A stretch of DNA of 64,000 bases from Nocardiopsis sinuspersici. GTDB lineage: Bacteria; Actinomycetota; Actinomycetes; Streptosporangiales; Streptosporangiaceae. Made by a program: the position numbers and the translations under genes. Below, one piece after another: positions 25,499-35,908 of the stretch (its first letter is position 1; each line of letters begins with the position of its first letter). The stretch covers positions 62,001 to 126,000 of the forward strand of contig VWVT01000001.1 in the NCBI GenBank assembly GCA_008638415.1. The letters run 5' to 3'. The notes under the pieces are model-generated. The model was not told the DNA's origin, did not search any database, and saw nothing but the letters and a program-made list of their open reading frames with translations.

Positions 25499-26542
25499 GT
25501 GCCCGAATCCAACCGTGGCGTCGCCCTCGGGGCCCTCGCCTTCTTCCTGTGGGGCGTCGCGGCCCTGTACTGGCCCCTTCTCTCCGCCGCCGAACCCAGC
25601 GAGATCCTCGCCCACCGCATGGTGTGGTCCCTGCTCGCGATGTGCGTCTTCCTCCTCCTCTCAGGCAGGGGCTGGTCCTGGCTCCCGGCGGTGGTGCGCA
25701 GTCCCAGGCGGCTGCTGCCGGTGGCCGGGGCGGCGGTCCTGATCTCCCTCAACTGGTGGGGGTTCATCTTCTCGGTCTCCATCGAGCAGACCCTCCAGGC
25801 CTCGCTCGCGTACTTCATCAACCCGCTGATGTCGGTGTGCATCGGGGTGGTGCTGTTCTCCGAGCGCCTGCGGATCACCCAGTGGGTGGCGGTCGGCCTG
25901 GGCGCCCTGGCCGTCCTCGTGATGGCCGTCGGCTACGGCGTGACCCCCTGGCTGTCCCTGCTCATGGCCTCCTCCTTCGCCGCCTACGGCGCGGTGAAGA
26001 AGTACGTGGACCTGGACGGCATGCAGAGCCTGACCGTCGAGACCCTGGTGATGTTCCTGCCCGCGCTGGGCTTCGTGGCCTACCTGGAGGCCACCGGGGC
26101 GAGCACCGCCCTCTCGGTCTCGCCCTCCCACACCGCCCTGCTGGTCGGCAGCGGCTTCGTGACCGCCGTTCCGCTGCTGCTGTTCGGCATGGCCGCCCGC
26201 AAGGTCCCCCTGAGCATCATCGGCATACTCCAGTACATCGCCCCGACCCTCATCTTCGTCGTCGGCTGGCTCATCCAGGGCGAGGAGATGCCGCTCGCCC
26301 GCTGGCTGGGCTTCTCACTGGTGTGGCTGGCCCTGTGCCTGTTCGCCTTCGACCAGGTACGCGACCTCCGGTCCCGCCACCAGGCCCGTGCCCGGATCCG
26401 GCACGACGAGGCGGCCGCGGCGGCCGAAGTGGCCGAGGCCGCCAGGACGCCCGGGACGGCCCCCGGAGGGGAGTCCGGGAAGCGCGCTCCCCTCCGGAAA
26501 CCGCACTCGGAGGACCCGGCGGGTCCAGGCCCCGCGGACTGA
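25499..26542 (+). CDS. rarD: RarD-type EamA/DMT permease
   Basis: A 347-residue membrane protein with ten hydrophobic segments in two EamA repeats. It matches Rar[21 protein letters not shown] at the start, [34 protein letters not shown] and the second repeat's [14 protein letters not shown]. The family exports small metabolites and was named for a chloramphenicol-sensitivity phenotype. The C-terminal 50 residues are a charged, Ala/Pro-rich cytoplasmic tail. The GTG at 25499 gives the standard N-terminus; no strong ribosome site is visible. The substrate is unknown. Confidence 0.9.
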   Translation: MPESNRGVALGALAFFLWGVAALYWPLLSAAEPSEILAHRMVWSLLAMCVFLLLSGRGWSWLPAVVRSPRRLLPVAGAAVLISLNWWGFIFSVSIEQTLQASLAYFINPLMSVCIGVVLFSERLRITQWVAVGLGALAVLVMAVGYGVTPWLSLLMASSFAAYGAVKKYVDLDGMQSLTVETLVMFLPALGFVAYLEATGASTALSVSPSHTALLVGSGFVTAVPLLLFGMAARKVPLSIIGILQYIAPTLIFVVGWLIQGEEMPLARWLGFSLVWLALCLFAFDQVRDLRSRHQARARIRHDEAAAAAEVAEAARTPGTAPGGESGKRAPLRKPHSEDPAGPGPAD

Positions 26543-26661
26543 CACCGGTTCCCGGTCGTGGAAAACCCAAACTACCCTCTGTGACTCTGTGCTAACGTCA
26601 GGTCGCGGGCCGGGGACCTCTCCCGGCCCCGACCCGGCCGCACGTCCCGGAGGGCCCTTCC

Positions 26662-27675
26662 ATGCCTCGCACCAGCCGAACGGCAGGCGCCATGCGCGCC
26701 GCCGCGGCCGTGTGCCCGCCGGCGCCCTCCCTGCTCCTCCTGCCGCTGGTGGTCGGCGCCGTCCTCACCGCCCTGTGGCTGCTCGGCGCCGCCCCCGCCT
26801 CCGCTGACGAGGGCCTCGTCGGCGACGGTCCGGGAGGCGTCGGCGCCCTCCGCGGCGATCCGGCCGGTACCGGATCGCCGCCGGCCGACGGCTCACCGGA
26901 AGACGGCGTCCTGAGCGGCGAGGCCCCGGGCGACGGCGTCCTGGACGACAGCGCCCCGGACGGCGGGGCCCCGCAGGGCCACGGTGCTCCGGACGGAGAC
27001 ACCCTCGGCCTGCGGGACTCCGCGGCCCTGAAGGGGGTGGTCCCCGGCGAGGTCGCCGAACCGGTCGTCTCCACCCTGGGAAGCGTCCACCACCGCCTGG
27101 AGGAGGGCGCCGAGCGCACCGCCGCCGGAACCGCCGCCGTCCTGCCCCGGACCGCCTGGGGAGTCGGCGAGGTCGGTGAGGGGGCCCGCCAGGTGATCCG
27201 GGAACTCGACCGGACGGACGGCACCGTCGAGAACGCCCTCGCCCCCGTGGCACGGGCGGCCACCGGCCCCTCCGGACCCGCGGACCGCGGCGACGCGTCC
27301 GGCGCTGACCGGCGCCCGGCCGGACACGAGCGCTCCGAGGGCGGCGCCACGGACCACGGCACCTCCCACGAGACCTTCCACGGCCACTCCCCCGGCGTCG
27401 TCTTCGGCGCCTTCCCCTCCGCGGACTCCGCCGCCCCCTCGGGCGGCCCCACGGACCACGACTCCGGCGCCCCGGCGCCCGCCGCCCCCGCCGGTCAGCT
27501 GAGCACCGGTTCGGCCGCACCCACCGGAGGCTCCGCCCCCGCGCCCGGCGTCGCGGGCTACCTCACCGCCGCGCCCTCCACCGCGCCCGCCGCCGGGGCC
27601 GTGCCGCTCGCCGCCCACGCCCTGCACCCCGTGCCGGGCGGCCCGAGCGACGACCCCACCGTCTCCCCCGACTAG
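26662..27675 (+). CDS. Secreted low-complexity acidic Ala/Gly/Pro protein
   Basis: I do not recognise the family. The 337-residue protein has a long signal peptide (hydrophobic LLLLPLVVGAVLTALWLLGA, cleavage near ASA at about 49). The mature part is rich in Gly, Asp, Pro and Ala. A middle segment (residues 115-200) is the only ordered-looking part, with VVPGEVAEPVVSTLGSVHHRL and TAWGVGEVGEGARQVIREL helices. There is no LPXTG and no C-terminal membrane anchor, so it is likely released or wall-trapped. The ATG has GGAGGG upstream. It is followed by a second secreted protein of similar style. Confidence 0.75.
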   Translation: MPRTSRTAGAMRAAAAVCPPAPSLLLLPLVVGAVLTALWLLGAAPASADEGLVGDGPGGVGALRGDPAGTGSPPADGSPEDGVLSGEAPGDGVLDDSAPDGGAPQGHGAPDGDTLGLRDSAALKGVVPGEVAEPVVSTLGSVHHRLEEGAERTAAGTAAVLPRTAWGVGEVGEGARQVIRELDRTDGTVENALAPVARAATGPSGPADRGDASGADRRPAGHERSEGGATDHGTSHETFHGHSPGVVFGAFPSADSAAPSGGPTDHDSGAPAPAAPAGQLSTGSAAPTGGSAPAPGVAGYLTAAPSTAPAAGAVPLAAHALHPVPGGPSDDPTVSPD

Positions 27676-27759
27676 GACGGGTCCTCCCCGCGCGGCTCCC
27701 GCCCGCGCACGGACCCGTTCCCAGCCACGGCCCCTTCCGCGCCGTTTCCTCTGGGAGTT

Positions 27760-27797
27760 GACGTGGGTCCCGTGCCGACGTTCACGGAACCCACGTC
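27760..27797. promoter_or_regulatory. 15-bp inverted repeat upstream of the second secreted protein
   Basis: GACGTGGGTCCCGTG at 27760-27774 is mirrored by CACGGAACCCACGTC at 27783-27797, differing at one pair, with an 8-base centre. It lies about 100 bases before the ATG at 27899. TTGACG at 27758 could serve as a -35 element overlapping the left arm. It could be an operator or a terminator of the preceding gene; the mid-gap position favours an operator. Confidence 0.45.
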
Positions 27798-27898
27798 AGC
27801 CGGTGGTCCGCCCCGGCTCCGGCCGACCGCGCCCCACGCGCACGGCCGTCCCGTATCCACTGATCCAGATCCGGACCGCACCTTTCGGAAGGAAACCC

Positions 27899-28969
27899 AT
27901 GACCCACTCCAAGCGCATCTCCGCCCGCACCGTCCTCCTCGCGGCGGGAGCGGCGGGCTTCGTCGCCCTCGGCTCCGGGGTGGCGGGCGCCGAGGCGCTC
28001 TCCTCCCCCGCCCACGAGATCGCGCCCCTCGTCGAGCGGGCGCTCGTGGAGGGCGTCGCCCCCACCGTGAACAGCCTGGCCCCCGAGGGCGTCGGCCCCG
28101 TCGCGGACAGCGCCCTGTCGGAGCTCCAGGAGACCGCGCACAACCCCGAGAAGCCCGCACCCGACCTGTCCGCGCCGCTGCCCGAGGGCGAGGCCCTGCG
28201 CACCCCGCTCGGCGACCTGCCCAACCCGACCTCCGCCCTCGCCGACACCGTCTCCAAGACCCAGGACGCCACCGGACTGGACGGCGACCCCCACGACACG
28301 GTCGGCCACGACCTCGGCAGGGCCCTCGAACAGGGCGGTCAGGAGGCGGGCGTCGCCGTGGAGGACGCGGCCACCCGCACCGGTTCGCGCGCCGAGGAGA
28401 CCGCCAGGGAGGTGCTGCCCCACACCGTGGAGTCCGTCTACGGACTGCGCGAGGCGGTGGACCTGCCCAGGATCGGCCAGGTCGCCCAGCTGCCGGACAC
28501 CGCCGGCCTGCCCTCGCCGACCGGCCTCCTCGGCCTGCCCGACTCCGCCACCGTCCCGCAGTCCTCGCCGAGCGCGCCCGGTCTCGGGGACCTGACCGGC
28601 GCCGTCCTGTCCGGCGACGTCCCGGCCGCCGAGCTGAAGACCGTCAACGTGGACGGCCCCCTGGCCGACTCCGGGCTGCCCCGCATCTCCGGCACCGGCC
28701 TGCCCCTCGTCGACGACACGGCCGACGCCACCCTGCCGCAGCTCGCCGGCGGCGGTCTGCCCGAGGTCACCGAGGGCGTCGACACCCAGACCGCCGAGGA
28801 CCTGGTGAACGAGCTCGGCCGGGGCACGGACCTGCTGAACGACGTGGACACCAGCGACCTGGTGTCCGTCGAGGGGGGCACCGCCCCGAGCGAGACCCCC
28901 GAGGGCATGACCCAGCACCCGACCTTCATGGAGCTGCCCGGCTCCCAGGCCCTGCCCGTCGTGAGCTAG
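27899..28969 (+). CDS. Secreted acidic helical protein
   Basis: A 356-residue exported protein of unknown function. The signal peptide spans residues 1-30 (VLLAAGAAGFVALGSGVAGAEA). The mature part is acidic and Leu/Pro-rich, with repeated short amphipathic stretches such as APLVERALVEGVAPTVNSL, LPHTVESVYGLREAVDLP and ATLPQLAGGGLPEVTEGV. There is no anchor motif. It shares composition and some helix patterns with the preceding secreted protein, so the two may be distant paralogues. The ATG follows GGAAGG. A strong terminator follows. Confidence 0.8.
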   Translation: MTHSKRISARTVLLAAGAAGFVALGSGVAGAEALSSPAHEIAPLVERALVEGVAPTVNSLAPEGVGPVADSALSELQETAHNPEKPAPDLSAPLPEGEALRTPLGDLPNPTSALADTVSKTQDATGLDGDPHDTVGHDLGRALEQGGQEAGVAVEDAATRTGSRAEETAREVLPHTVESVYGLREAVDLPRIGQVAQLPDTAGLPSPTGLLGLPDSATVPQSSPSAPGLGDLTGAVLSGDVPAAELKTVNVDGPLADSGLPRISGTGLPLVDDTADATLPQLAGGGLPEVTEGVDTQTAEDLVNELGRGTDLLNDVDTSDLVSVEGGTAPSETPEGMTQHPTFMELPGSQALPVVS

Positions 28970-28977
28970 CCCCGACC

Positions 28978-29018
28978 ACGACGACGGCGCCGTCCCTGTG
29001 GGGCGGCGCCGTCGTCGT
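28978..29018. terminator. Terminator after the secreted-protein gene
   Basis: ACGACGACGGCGCCG at 28978-28992 pairs perfectly with 29004-29018, a 15-base-pair stem with an 11-base loop, starting 8 bases after the stop codon. Confidence 0.8.
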
Positions 29019-29045
29019 GTACCGGCCGCGGCCCGTGACCGCGAA

Positions 29046-29085
29046 GAGGCCCCCGCCGCACCGAACACGGTGCGGCGGGGGCCTC
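29046..29085. terminator. Terminator of the respiratory block
   Basis: An 18-base-pair perfect stem (29046-29063 with 29068-29085) closes on a 4-base loop. It lies 49 bases past the stop of the minus-strand prenyl synthase gene and ends the nuo/men transcript; it also backs up the preceding plus-strand terminator. Confidence 0.8.
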
Positions 29086-29133
29086 ACAGGGTTTCGCAGG
29101 CCGGAACGGGGCCAGGGGCCGGGACCGCCCGGG

Positions 29134-30138
29134 TCAGCCGGAGCGCTCGACCACGTAGTCGCACAGCGACTCGAAGGCCTCCCTCGCGGGAACCTCGGGC
29201 AGGGTCGCCAGCTCGGCACGCGCCTTGTCGGCCCAACCCCGCAGGGTGGCCTCGGCCTCGGCCATCGCCGGGTGCACCCGCAGCAGGGCCAGGGCCTCCT
29301 CGGCCTCGTCGTCGTCCAGCGGGCGGCCCAGCAGCGACTTGAGCCGCGCGTCGGCCTCGTCCCGCGAGCGCAGCGCGTAGAACATCGGCAGGGTGAGCAC
29401 GCCCTCGCGCAGGTCGGTGCCCGGGGTCTTGCCCGAGTCCGTGCTCTCGCTCGCCACGTCCAGGATGTCGTCGGCCAGTTGGAAGGCCATGCCCAGGGCG
29501 TCGCACGCCCGCGTGACCGTCCCGACCGTCTCCGGGTCGACCTTGCCGAACATCCCGCCGAACTCAGCCGACGACGCGATCAGCGACGCCGTCTTGTCGC
29601 TGATCACCCTCAGGTAGTGGTCCAGCGGGTCGGCGCCCTCGGGCGGGCCCGAGGTCTCCAGGATCTGTCCCTGCACCAGTCGCGCGAACGTGACCGCCTG
29701 CAGCCGGACCGCCTCGGTGCCCAGGTCGGCGAGCATCTCCGAGGCGCGGGCGAAGACGTAGTCGCCGGTCAGGATGGCGATGCTGTTGCCCCAGCGCTGG
29801 TTGGCGCTCGGCTCGCCCCGCCGCAGGTCGGCCTCGTCCATGACGTCGTCGTGGTAGAGCGTGGCCACGTGCGTGAGCTCCACCACGGCCGCGGCCGGGA
29901 TGAGGTCGGGCACGGTCGGGTCGCCGAAGTGGGCGGCCAGCAGCACCAGGGTCGCGCGGAAGCGCTTGCCCCCGGCCGCCAGCAGGTGGGAGGCGGCCTC
30001 GGTCAGCAGGGGGTCGCTCGACGCGACCGACTCCCTCAGCAGGTTCTCGACCTTCTCCAGGTTGTCCTCGACCTCACGGGCGAGGGCAGCATCGACTCTC
30101 GGCAGAGCGAGAAACCCGCTCGGGACAGCACCGCTCAC
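29134..30138 (-). CDS. Long-chain polyprenyl diphosphate synthase (menaquinone side chain)
   Basis: A 334-residue trans-prenyltransferase. The first aspartate-rich motif is in LYHDDVMDEADLRRG and the second in AFQLADDILDVAS. GGKRFRATLVLL (about residue 58) binds the diphosphate. It condenses isopentenyl diphosphate units to the chain that becomes the menaquinone tail (HepT/GrcC type). The GTG at 30138 is chosen because AGGTGGAG sits 7 bases upstream. It follows nuoN by 178 bases in the same direction, which links tail synthesis with Complex I and the flanking men genes. Chain length cannot be predicted reliably. Confidence 0.92.
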   Translation of the reverse strand: MSGAVPSGFLALPRVDAALAREVEDNLEKVENLLRESVASSDPLLTEAASHLLAAGGKRFRATLVLLAAHFGDPTVPDLIPAAAVVELTHVATLYHDDVMDEADLRRGEPSANQRWGNSIAILTGDYVFARASEMLADLGTEAVRLQAVTFARLVQGQILETSGPPEGADPLDHYLRVISDKTASLIASSAEFGGMFGKVDPETVGTVTRACDALGMAFQLADDILDVASESTDSGKTPGTDLREGVLTLPMFYALRSRDEADARLKSLLGRPLDDDEAEEALALLRVHPAMAEAEATLRGWADKARAELATLPEVPAREAFESLCDYVVERSG

Positions 30139-30316
30139 CGTAAAGCTCCACCTGTTGAACGGGCACGGCGGTGACCCCCGGTAAGGGGGCCACCGTGTGC
30201 TCGGCACATGAACATGATCCGACTTGCCACGGTATCCGACCCGGAATGAACAGCCAAAGCCACACCCGGATACGGGACCGTCCAGTGCCCAAGCGCAGGT
30301 CAGACCGGATAACCGG

Positions 30317-31966
30317 TCATTTCGCGCCTGTTTCCGTGGACGCCTGGTCCACCATCACCGCGACCGGCTCGGAACCGGCCTCCGAGGACGGCAGCAGGTG
30401 GTCCAGCACCGGTCCCGGGTACAGGCCGAGCAGCAGCGTCGCCGCCACCCCGATCACGATGACCCCGCCCGTGGCCGCGCCCGCGCGCACCACCGTGGGG
30501 CCCTCGCCCTCCGGATCCCGGAAGAACATCACCACGATGATCCGCACGTAGAAGAACGCGGTCACCGCACTACTCAGGACACCCACCACCACCAGCGGGG
30601 TGGCACCGGCCGCCACGGCCGCCTCGAACACCGCGAACTTGCCGATGAACCCGCTGGTCAGCGGGATACCGGCGAAGGCCAGCAGGAACAGCGCCAGCGC
30701 GCCGGCCAGCGCCGGGGAGCGGCGGCCCAGCCCCGCCCACCGGTCCAGGTCGCCGAGCTCCTGCCCGCCGTCCCTGGTCCGCACCAGCGTCACCACGGCG
30801 AACGCGCCCAGCGTGGTGAACCCGTACGCCGCCAGGTAGAACATGGCGCCCGCGAGCCCGTCGGTGCTGCCCGCCACGACCGCGGTCAGGACGAACCCGG
30901 CGTGCACCACCGACGAGTAGGCCAGCAGCCGCTTGACGTCGCGCTGGGTGACCGCGATGACCGCGGCGACGACCATCGTCAGGACGGCCACCACCCACAG
31001 CATCGGCTGCCAGCTCTCCGCCGAGCCGCCGAAGGGCACGAAGAACACCCGCAGCAGCGCGCCGAACGCGGCGACCAGCGTGCAGGAGGCCATCAGCGCC
31101 GTGATCGGGGTCGGCGCGCCCTGGTACACGTCCGGCTTCCAGTTGTGGAAGGGCACGGCGCCCACCTTGAACAGCAGGCCGATCGCCACCAGCCCGATGC
31201 CCATCAGCAGCAGCGGCTCGCCGTCGCCGCCCCGGAAGATCTCCGCGCCGCCCGCCTCGACGGCCAGGCGGATCTCACCGAAGTTCACCGACCCGGCGTA
31301 GCCGTAGACCATGGCGGCGCCGAACAGGAAGAACGCCGAGGAGAACGCGCCCAGCAGGAAGTACTTGACCGCGGCCTCCTGCGAGAACAGGCGGCGGCGC
31401 CGGGCCAGCCCGCACAGCAGGTACAGCGGGAGGCTCATCACCTCCAGCGCGATGAACATCGTCAGGAAGTCGTTCGAGGCCGGGAACATCAGCATGCCCA
31501 GCACCGCGAACAGCACCAGCGGGTACACCTCGGTGTGCTGGGAGCCCGCCATGATGTGCGCGCGCTCCTCCTCGCTCCCGGGCACCGTCGCCGCCTGCGC
31601 GGCGAAGGCGTCGCGCCCGTCCCTGCGCTCGGAGATCAGCAGCAGGCTCACCAGCGCCAGCACGGTGATGGTGCCCTGGAAGAAGATCACCGTCCGGTCC
31701 ACCGCCAGCACACCGGCGGCGACCGTCACACCCGACTCGTCGGCGGGCAGCGAGCCCACCTGAAGCACCAGCAGCACGAACGCCGCCAGCAGCGCGAGCA
31801 CCGCGAGCCCGATCTGGATCCCGCGGCGCCGCCCCTTCGGAACGAACGCCTCGAACAGCACGCCGAGAACACCGGCGGCGAACACCGTGGCCAGCGGCGC
31901 GAGCAGCCACCAGTCGATGTTCGGCGGCGTCTCGGTGATGACGGGAAGGTCCATGTGGGGGATCAC
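30317..31966 (-). CDS. nuoN: NADH-quinone oxidoreductase subunit N
   Basis: A 549-residue antiporter-like membrane subunit of Complex I, about 14 helices, last in the nuo gene series. The proton-channel lysine and glutamate regions are seen in LALEVMSLPLYLL-type (IALEVMSLPLYLLCG) and GAVPFHNWKPDVYQGAPTP. The GTG at 31966 overlaps the nuoM stop by 4 bases and has GAAGGAG six bases upstream. It pumps protons together with L and M when electrons pass from NADH to menaquinone. Confidence 0.95.
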   Translation of the reverse strand: MIPHMDLPVITETPPNIDWWLLAPLATVFAAGVLGVLFEAFVPKGRRRGIQIGLAVLALLAAFVLLVLQVGSLPADESGVTVAAGVLAVDRTVIFFQGTITVLALVSLLLISERRDGRDAFAAQAATVPGSEEERAHIMAGSQHTEVYPLVLFAVLGMLMFPASNDFLTMFIALEVMSLPLYLLCGLARRRRLFSQEAAVKYFLLGAFSSAFFLFGAAMVYGYAGSVNFGEIRLAVEAGGAEIFRGGDGEPLLLMGIGLVAIGLLFKVGAVPFHNWKPDVYQGAPTPITALMASCTLVAAFGALLRVFFVPFGGSAESWQPMLWVVAVLTMVVAAVIAVTQRDVKRLLAYSSVVHAGFVLTAVVAGSTDGLAGAMFYLAAYGFTTLGAFAVVTLVRTRDGGQELGDLDRWAGLGRRSPALAGALALFLLAFAGIPLTSGFIGKFAVFEAAVAAGATPLVVVGVLSSAVTAFFYVRIIVVMFFRDPEGEGPTVVRAGAATGGVIVIGVAATLLLGLYPGPVLDHLLPSSEAGSEPVAVMVDQASTETGAK

Positions 31967-33648
31967 TCCGCGTCTCCTTCCTCTTCCTGGGTGCCCGAGG
32001 CGCCCTCACTGCCGCCGTCCGCGGCCGCGTCCGCCGTCCCGGAGCCGATACCGACGGTGCGTTCGACCGCGGGGTTGATCACGTCCAGCACCGGCTGCGG
32101 GTACAGGCCGAGTACGAGGATGAGCGCGAGCAGCGGGGCGACGGCCCACGTCTCCCGCGCGGACAGGTCGCGCAGACCGGTCAGCCCCTCCTTGGTGGGT
32201 CCGTTCATGGTGCGCTGGTACATCCACAGGATGTAGAGCGCGGCCAGCACCACGCCCACCGCGGCGACGACCGCCGGAGCCGGGTGGAAGGCGTAGACCC
32301 CGACGAACACCAGGAACTCGCTGACGAACGGCGCCAGGCCCGGCAGCGCCAGGCCGGCCAGACCCGTCACGAGGAACACCCCGGCGAGCTTGGGCGCGAC
32401 CCTTTGCACACCGCCGTAGTCGCTGATGAGCGAGGAGCCGCGCCGGGCGACGAGGAAGCCCACGATCAGGAACAGCGCCCCGGTCGCGAACCCGTGGTTG
32501 ACCATGTACAGGGCGGCTCCGGCCTGCCCCTGCGCGGTCAGGGCGAAGATGCCCAGGGTGATGAAGCCGAAGTGGGACACCGAGGTGTACGCCACCAGGC
32601 GCATCATGTCGTTCTGCCCGATGGCGAGGATCGCTCCGTAGATGATGCTCACCAGGCTCAGTCCCACCACAGGCCACACGAACCACGACACCGCCGCCGG
32701 GAACAGCTCCAGGCAGTAGCGCATCATGCCGTAGGTGCCGACCTTGTCGAGCACGCCCACGAGCAGCACGGCGGTGCCCGGGCGCGAGGCGCCCGCCGCC
32801 GAGGGCAGCCAGGTGTGCACGGGCCACATCGGCGCCTTGATCGCGAAGGCGATGAAGAAGCCGAGGAACAGCCAGCGCGCCGTGGCCGGGTCCACCGCGG
32901 CGAGGGCGCTGCCCTCACCGACCAGGTCGGTCCACAGGAAGCTGCCGCCGATGACGTACACGCCGATCACCGAGACCAGCATGACCAGGCCGCCGGCCAG
33001 GCTGTACAGCAGGAACTTGACCGCGGCCGCGGACCGCCCGTCGCCGCGCCCGTAGCGCCCGATCATGAAGTAGACCGGGATGAGCATGGCCTCGAAGAAC
33101 ACGTAGAACAGGAAGACGTCGGTGGCGGCGAAGACGCCGATCATCATCGCTTCCAGGACCAGGATGAGCGCGAAGTACCCGCGCCCGCCGTCGAAGCGGT
33201 CGTCGTGCTCGTTCCAGGCGGCCAGGACGACCAGCGGCACCAGGACGGCCGACATCAGGATCAGCACCAGGGCGATGCCGTCCACGCCCACGGCGTAGTG
33301 GACGCCGAAGCGCTGGATCCAGGGGTGGACCTCCTCGAACTGCAGGCTCGCGGCCCGGGAGGTGTCGAACCGCAGCGCCATGGCCGCGACCACGAGCAGG
33401 GTGGCGATCGAGAAGCCCAGCGTGATCCGCTTGGCGGTCTCGGCCGATCCTCCGCCCGCGGCCGTGGTGGCGGGGCGGACGGCGGTGGCCACGCCGCCAC
33501 CGCCCGCCGGGGCCTCGGCGGCCCCTCCGGCCTCGGCCGTACGGGCGGCTCGGGCCGGGGAGGCCTTCGCCGCCGTGCGCGGTAGTGCCCAAACCAGGGC
33601 CGCGCCGACCGCGGGGAGCGCGATCGCGATAGTGAGCCAGGGGATCAT
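31963..33648 (-). CDS. nuoM: NADH-quinone oxidoreductase subunit M (with low-complexity insert)
   Basis: A 561-residue antiporter-like membrane subunit. Core motifs are [15 protein letters not shown] (the conserved Glu of helix 5), [14 protein letters not shown] and a [10 protein letters not shown] region. Between the first helix and the next hydrophobic segment lies an Ala/Gly/Pro-rich stretch of about 50 residues (roughly 27-77) that normal NuoM lacks. A charged Gly/Asp/Glu tail ends the protein. ATG 33648 has GAGG 8 bases upstream. An in-frame GTG at 33654 would overlap nuoL. Confidence 0.95.
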   Translation of the reverse strand: MIPWLTIAIALPAVGAALVWALPRTAAKASPARAARTAEAGGAAEAPAGGGGVATAVRPATTAAGGGSAETAKRITLGFSIATLLVVAAMALRFDTSRAASLQFEEVHPWIQRFGVHYAVGVDGIALVLILMSAVLVPLVVLAAWNEHDDRFDGGRGYFALILVLEAMMIGVFAATDVFLFYVFFEAMLIPVYFMIGRYGRGDGRSAAAVKFLLYSLAGGLVMLVSVIGVYVIGGSFLWTDLVGEGSALAAVDPATARWLFLGFFIAFAIKAPMWPVHTWLPSAAGASRPGTAVLLVGVLDKVGTYGMMRYCLELFPAAVSWFVWPVVGLSLVSIIYGAILAIGQNDMMRLVAYTSVSHFGFITLGIFALTAQGQAGAALYMVNHGFATGALFLIVGFLVARRGSSLISDYGGVQRVAPKLAGVFLVTGLAGLALPGLAPFVSEFLVFVGVYAFHPAPAVVAAVGVVLAALYILWMYQRTMNGPTKEGLTGLRDLSARETWAVAPLLALILVLGLYPQPVLDVINPAVERTVGIGSGTADAAADGGSEGASGTQEEEGDAE

Positions 33649-33650
33649 TG

Positions 33651-35600
33651 TCACAACCTCACAGCCAGCGTCGCGGCGACGACGACGGCGCCGAAGAGCA
33701 TGGTGAGCGCGTACGTGCGGGCGAACCCGGTCTGGGCCCGGCCCAACCCCTTCGAGGAGTCGAGCACGCCCGCGCCGAGTCCGTTGACCGCCCCGTCGAT
33801 GACCTTGTCCTCGATGAGGAGCAGCGCACCGGTGAGCGCCTGGCCGGGCCGCATGAGCAGGCCCTCGTTGATCTCGTTGCCGTACAGCTCGCGGCTGGCG
33901 GCGACGGTGACCAGGTTGCCCTTGGGGGCGGTGGTGGCCACCGGCTTGCGCAGGTACACCGCCCAGGCCGCCGCCACTCCGACCACCATGACGCCCAGGG
34001 CGGCCAGGCCGTAGGGCGAGGTGAACGCGTGCGCCACGTCGAAGTGGTGCGGGTGGGCGCCGGTGGCCGGGGCGAGGAAGCCCGCGAACCGGTCGCCGAG
34101 CGTCAGGAAGGCGCCGAGCGCGACCGAGCCGATCGCCAGCACCACCATGGGGGCGGTCATGCTGACCGGCGACTCGTGCGGGTGCACGCCCTCGTCCCAC
34201 CGCTTCCCTCCGAGGAAGGTCATGAAGACCATCCGCGACATGTAGAAGGCGGTGAGCCCCGCGCCGGCGATGACGGCCGTCCCGAGCACCATGCCCTCGG
34301 TGCCGCCCACGCCGAAGGCCGCGGAGATGATGCTCTCCTTGGTCCACCAGCCCGACAGCAGCGGGAAGCCGATGATGGCCAGGTAGCCGAGGCCGAAGGT
34401 GGCGAAGGTGACCGGCATGACCCGGGCCAGCCCGCCGTACCTGCGCATGTTCACGCCGTCGTTCATGGCGTGCATGACCGATCCGGCGCCGAGGAACAGC
34501 CCGGCCTTGAAGAAGCCGTGGGTGACCAGGTGGGCGATGGCGGCCACGTAGCCGACCGGGCCCAGCCCTGCGGCCAGCACCATCATGCCGATCTGGCTCA
34601 TCGTGGACCCGGCCAGGGACTTCTTGATGTCGTCCTTGGCCGAGGCGATGATCCCGCCCGCCAGCATGGTGGCGGCGCCCACGACGGTGACCGCGGTCTG
34701 GGCCACCGGGGCGCCCTCGAAGACGGGTCCGGCGCGCACGATGAGGTACACGCCGGCGGTGACCATGGTGGCCGCGTGGATGAGCGCGGACACCGGGGTC
34801 GGGCCCTCCATGGCGTCGAGCAGCCACGCCTGCAGCGGCAGCTGCGCGGACTTGCCGCAGGCGCCCAGGAGCAGCAGCAGCCCGATCGCCAGCAGCACGC
34901 CGTCACTCGCGCCGGGGACGGCGGCGAACACGTCGCTGAAGCTGACCGCGCCCAGTGCCGAGAACATGATCATGATCGCGATGAGCAGGCCCATGTCGCC
35001 GACACGGTTGATGAGGAACGCCTTCTTGGCCGCCACGGCCGCGGAGGGCTTGTACTGCCAGAACCCGATGAGCAGGTAGGACGCCAGGCCCACACCCTCC
35101 CAGCCGAGGAAGAGCAGCACGAAGTTGTCCGCGAGCACCAGCACGAGCATGGCCGCCACGAACAGGTTCAGGTAGGCGAAGAAGCGCCGCCTGCCGGGGT
35201 CCTCGGCCATGTAGCCGACCGAGTAGACGTGGATCAGCGAGCCCACGAAGGTGATCAGCAGGACGAAGCTGATCGAGAGCGGGTCCACCAGCAGGTCCAC
35301 CCCGGCCTCGAAGCCGCCGACGGAGAACCACTGGTAGACGGGGACGGAGACGCCGCGCGCGTCGGGGGCCCTGCCGAGCAGGTCGAACAGGACGAGGAGG
35401 GCCCAGGCGAAGGAGGCGACCGGCAGGGCCGTGGCCAGCCAGTGCCCCCACTTGTCGGTGTGCCTGCCGCCGAGCAGCAGGATCGCCGCGCCCGCGAGTG
35501 GCAGGGCGATGAGCAGCCACGCGCCCGACAGCACCGCGCTGTCGGCCGCGGTCGCCACCGCGGGGTCGGCGGCGAGGTACGCGTGAGATGTCACAGCCAC
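33651..35600 (-). CDS. nuoL: NADH-quinone oxidoreductase subunit L
   Basis: A 649-residue antiporter-like subunit with the long C-terminal lateral helix region. Key motifs: [20 protein letters not shown] (helix-5 Glu), [47 protein letters not shown], and [16 protein letters not shown]. The start is GTG with AGAAGG upstream. It is 8 bases after the nuoK stop. It forms the distal end of the membrane arm. Confidence 0.96.
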   Translation of the reverse strand: MAVTSHAYLAADPAVATAADSAVLSGAWLLIALPLAGAAILLLGGRHTDKWGHWLATALPVASFAWALLVLFDLLGRAPDARGVSVPVYQWFSVGGFEAGVDLLVDPLSISFVLLITFVGSLIHVYSVGYMAEDPGRRRFFAYLNLFVAAMLVLVLADNFVLLFLGWEGVGLASYLLIGFWQYKPSAAVAAKKAFLINRVGDMGLLIAIMIMFSALGAVSFSDVFAAVPGASDGVLLAIGLLLLLGACGKSAQLPLQAWLLDAMEGPTPVSALIHAATMVTAGVYLIVRAGPVFEGAPVAQTAVTVVGAATMLAGGIIASAKDDIKKSLAGSTMSQIGMMVLAAGLGPVGYVAAIAHLVTHGFFKAGLFLGAGSVMHAMNDGVNMRRYGGLARVMPVTFATFGLGYLAIIGFPLLSGWWTKESIISAAFGVGGTEGMVLGTAVIAGAGLTAFYMSRMVFMTFLGGKRWDEGVHPHESPVSMTAPMVVLAIGSVALGAFLTLGDRFAGFLAPATGAHPHHFDVAHAFTSPYGLAALGVMVVGVAAAWAVYLRKPVATTAPKGNLVTVAASRELYGNEINEGLLMRPGQALTGALLLIEDKVIDGAVNGLGAGVLDSSKGLGRAQTGFARTYALTMLFGAVVVAATLAVRL

Positions 35601-35608
35601 GTCGCCTT

Positions 35609-35908
35609 CTAGTACTTGAGCAGGTTCGCGTCATCGAGCGACGCGGACCTGCGGGTTCGGAAGATCTGCATGATGATCGCGAGGCCCACGACCACCTCGG
35701 CGGCGGCGACGACCATCACGAAGAAGGCGATGACCTGCCCCTCGATGTCCCCGTGCATCCGGGCGAACGCGACGAACGCCAGGTTGCAGGCGTTGAGCAT
35801 GAGCTCCACGCACATGAAGACGATGATCGCGTTGCGCCGGAGAAGCACGCCGACGGCGCCGATGGTGAACAGCAGCGCCGCGAGGACGATGTAGTTCATC
35901 GGGTCCAC
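35609..35908 (-). CDS. nuoK: NADH-quinone oxidoreductase subunit K
   Basis: A 99-residue three-helix subunit. The buried glutamates of the proton path are in [17 protein letters not shown] and [19 protein letters not shown] 35908 gives the family's usual start before [16 protein letters not shown] 35899 overlaps the nuoJ stop and is the alternative. The length matches other NuoK proteins. Confidence 0.95.
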   Translation of the reverse strand: MDPMNYIVLAALLFTIGAVGVLLRRNAIIVFMCVELMLNACNLAFVAFARMHGDIEGQVIAFFVMVVAAAEVVVGLAIIMQIFRTRRSASLDDANLLKY

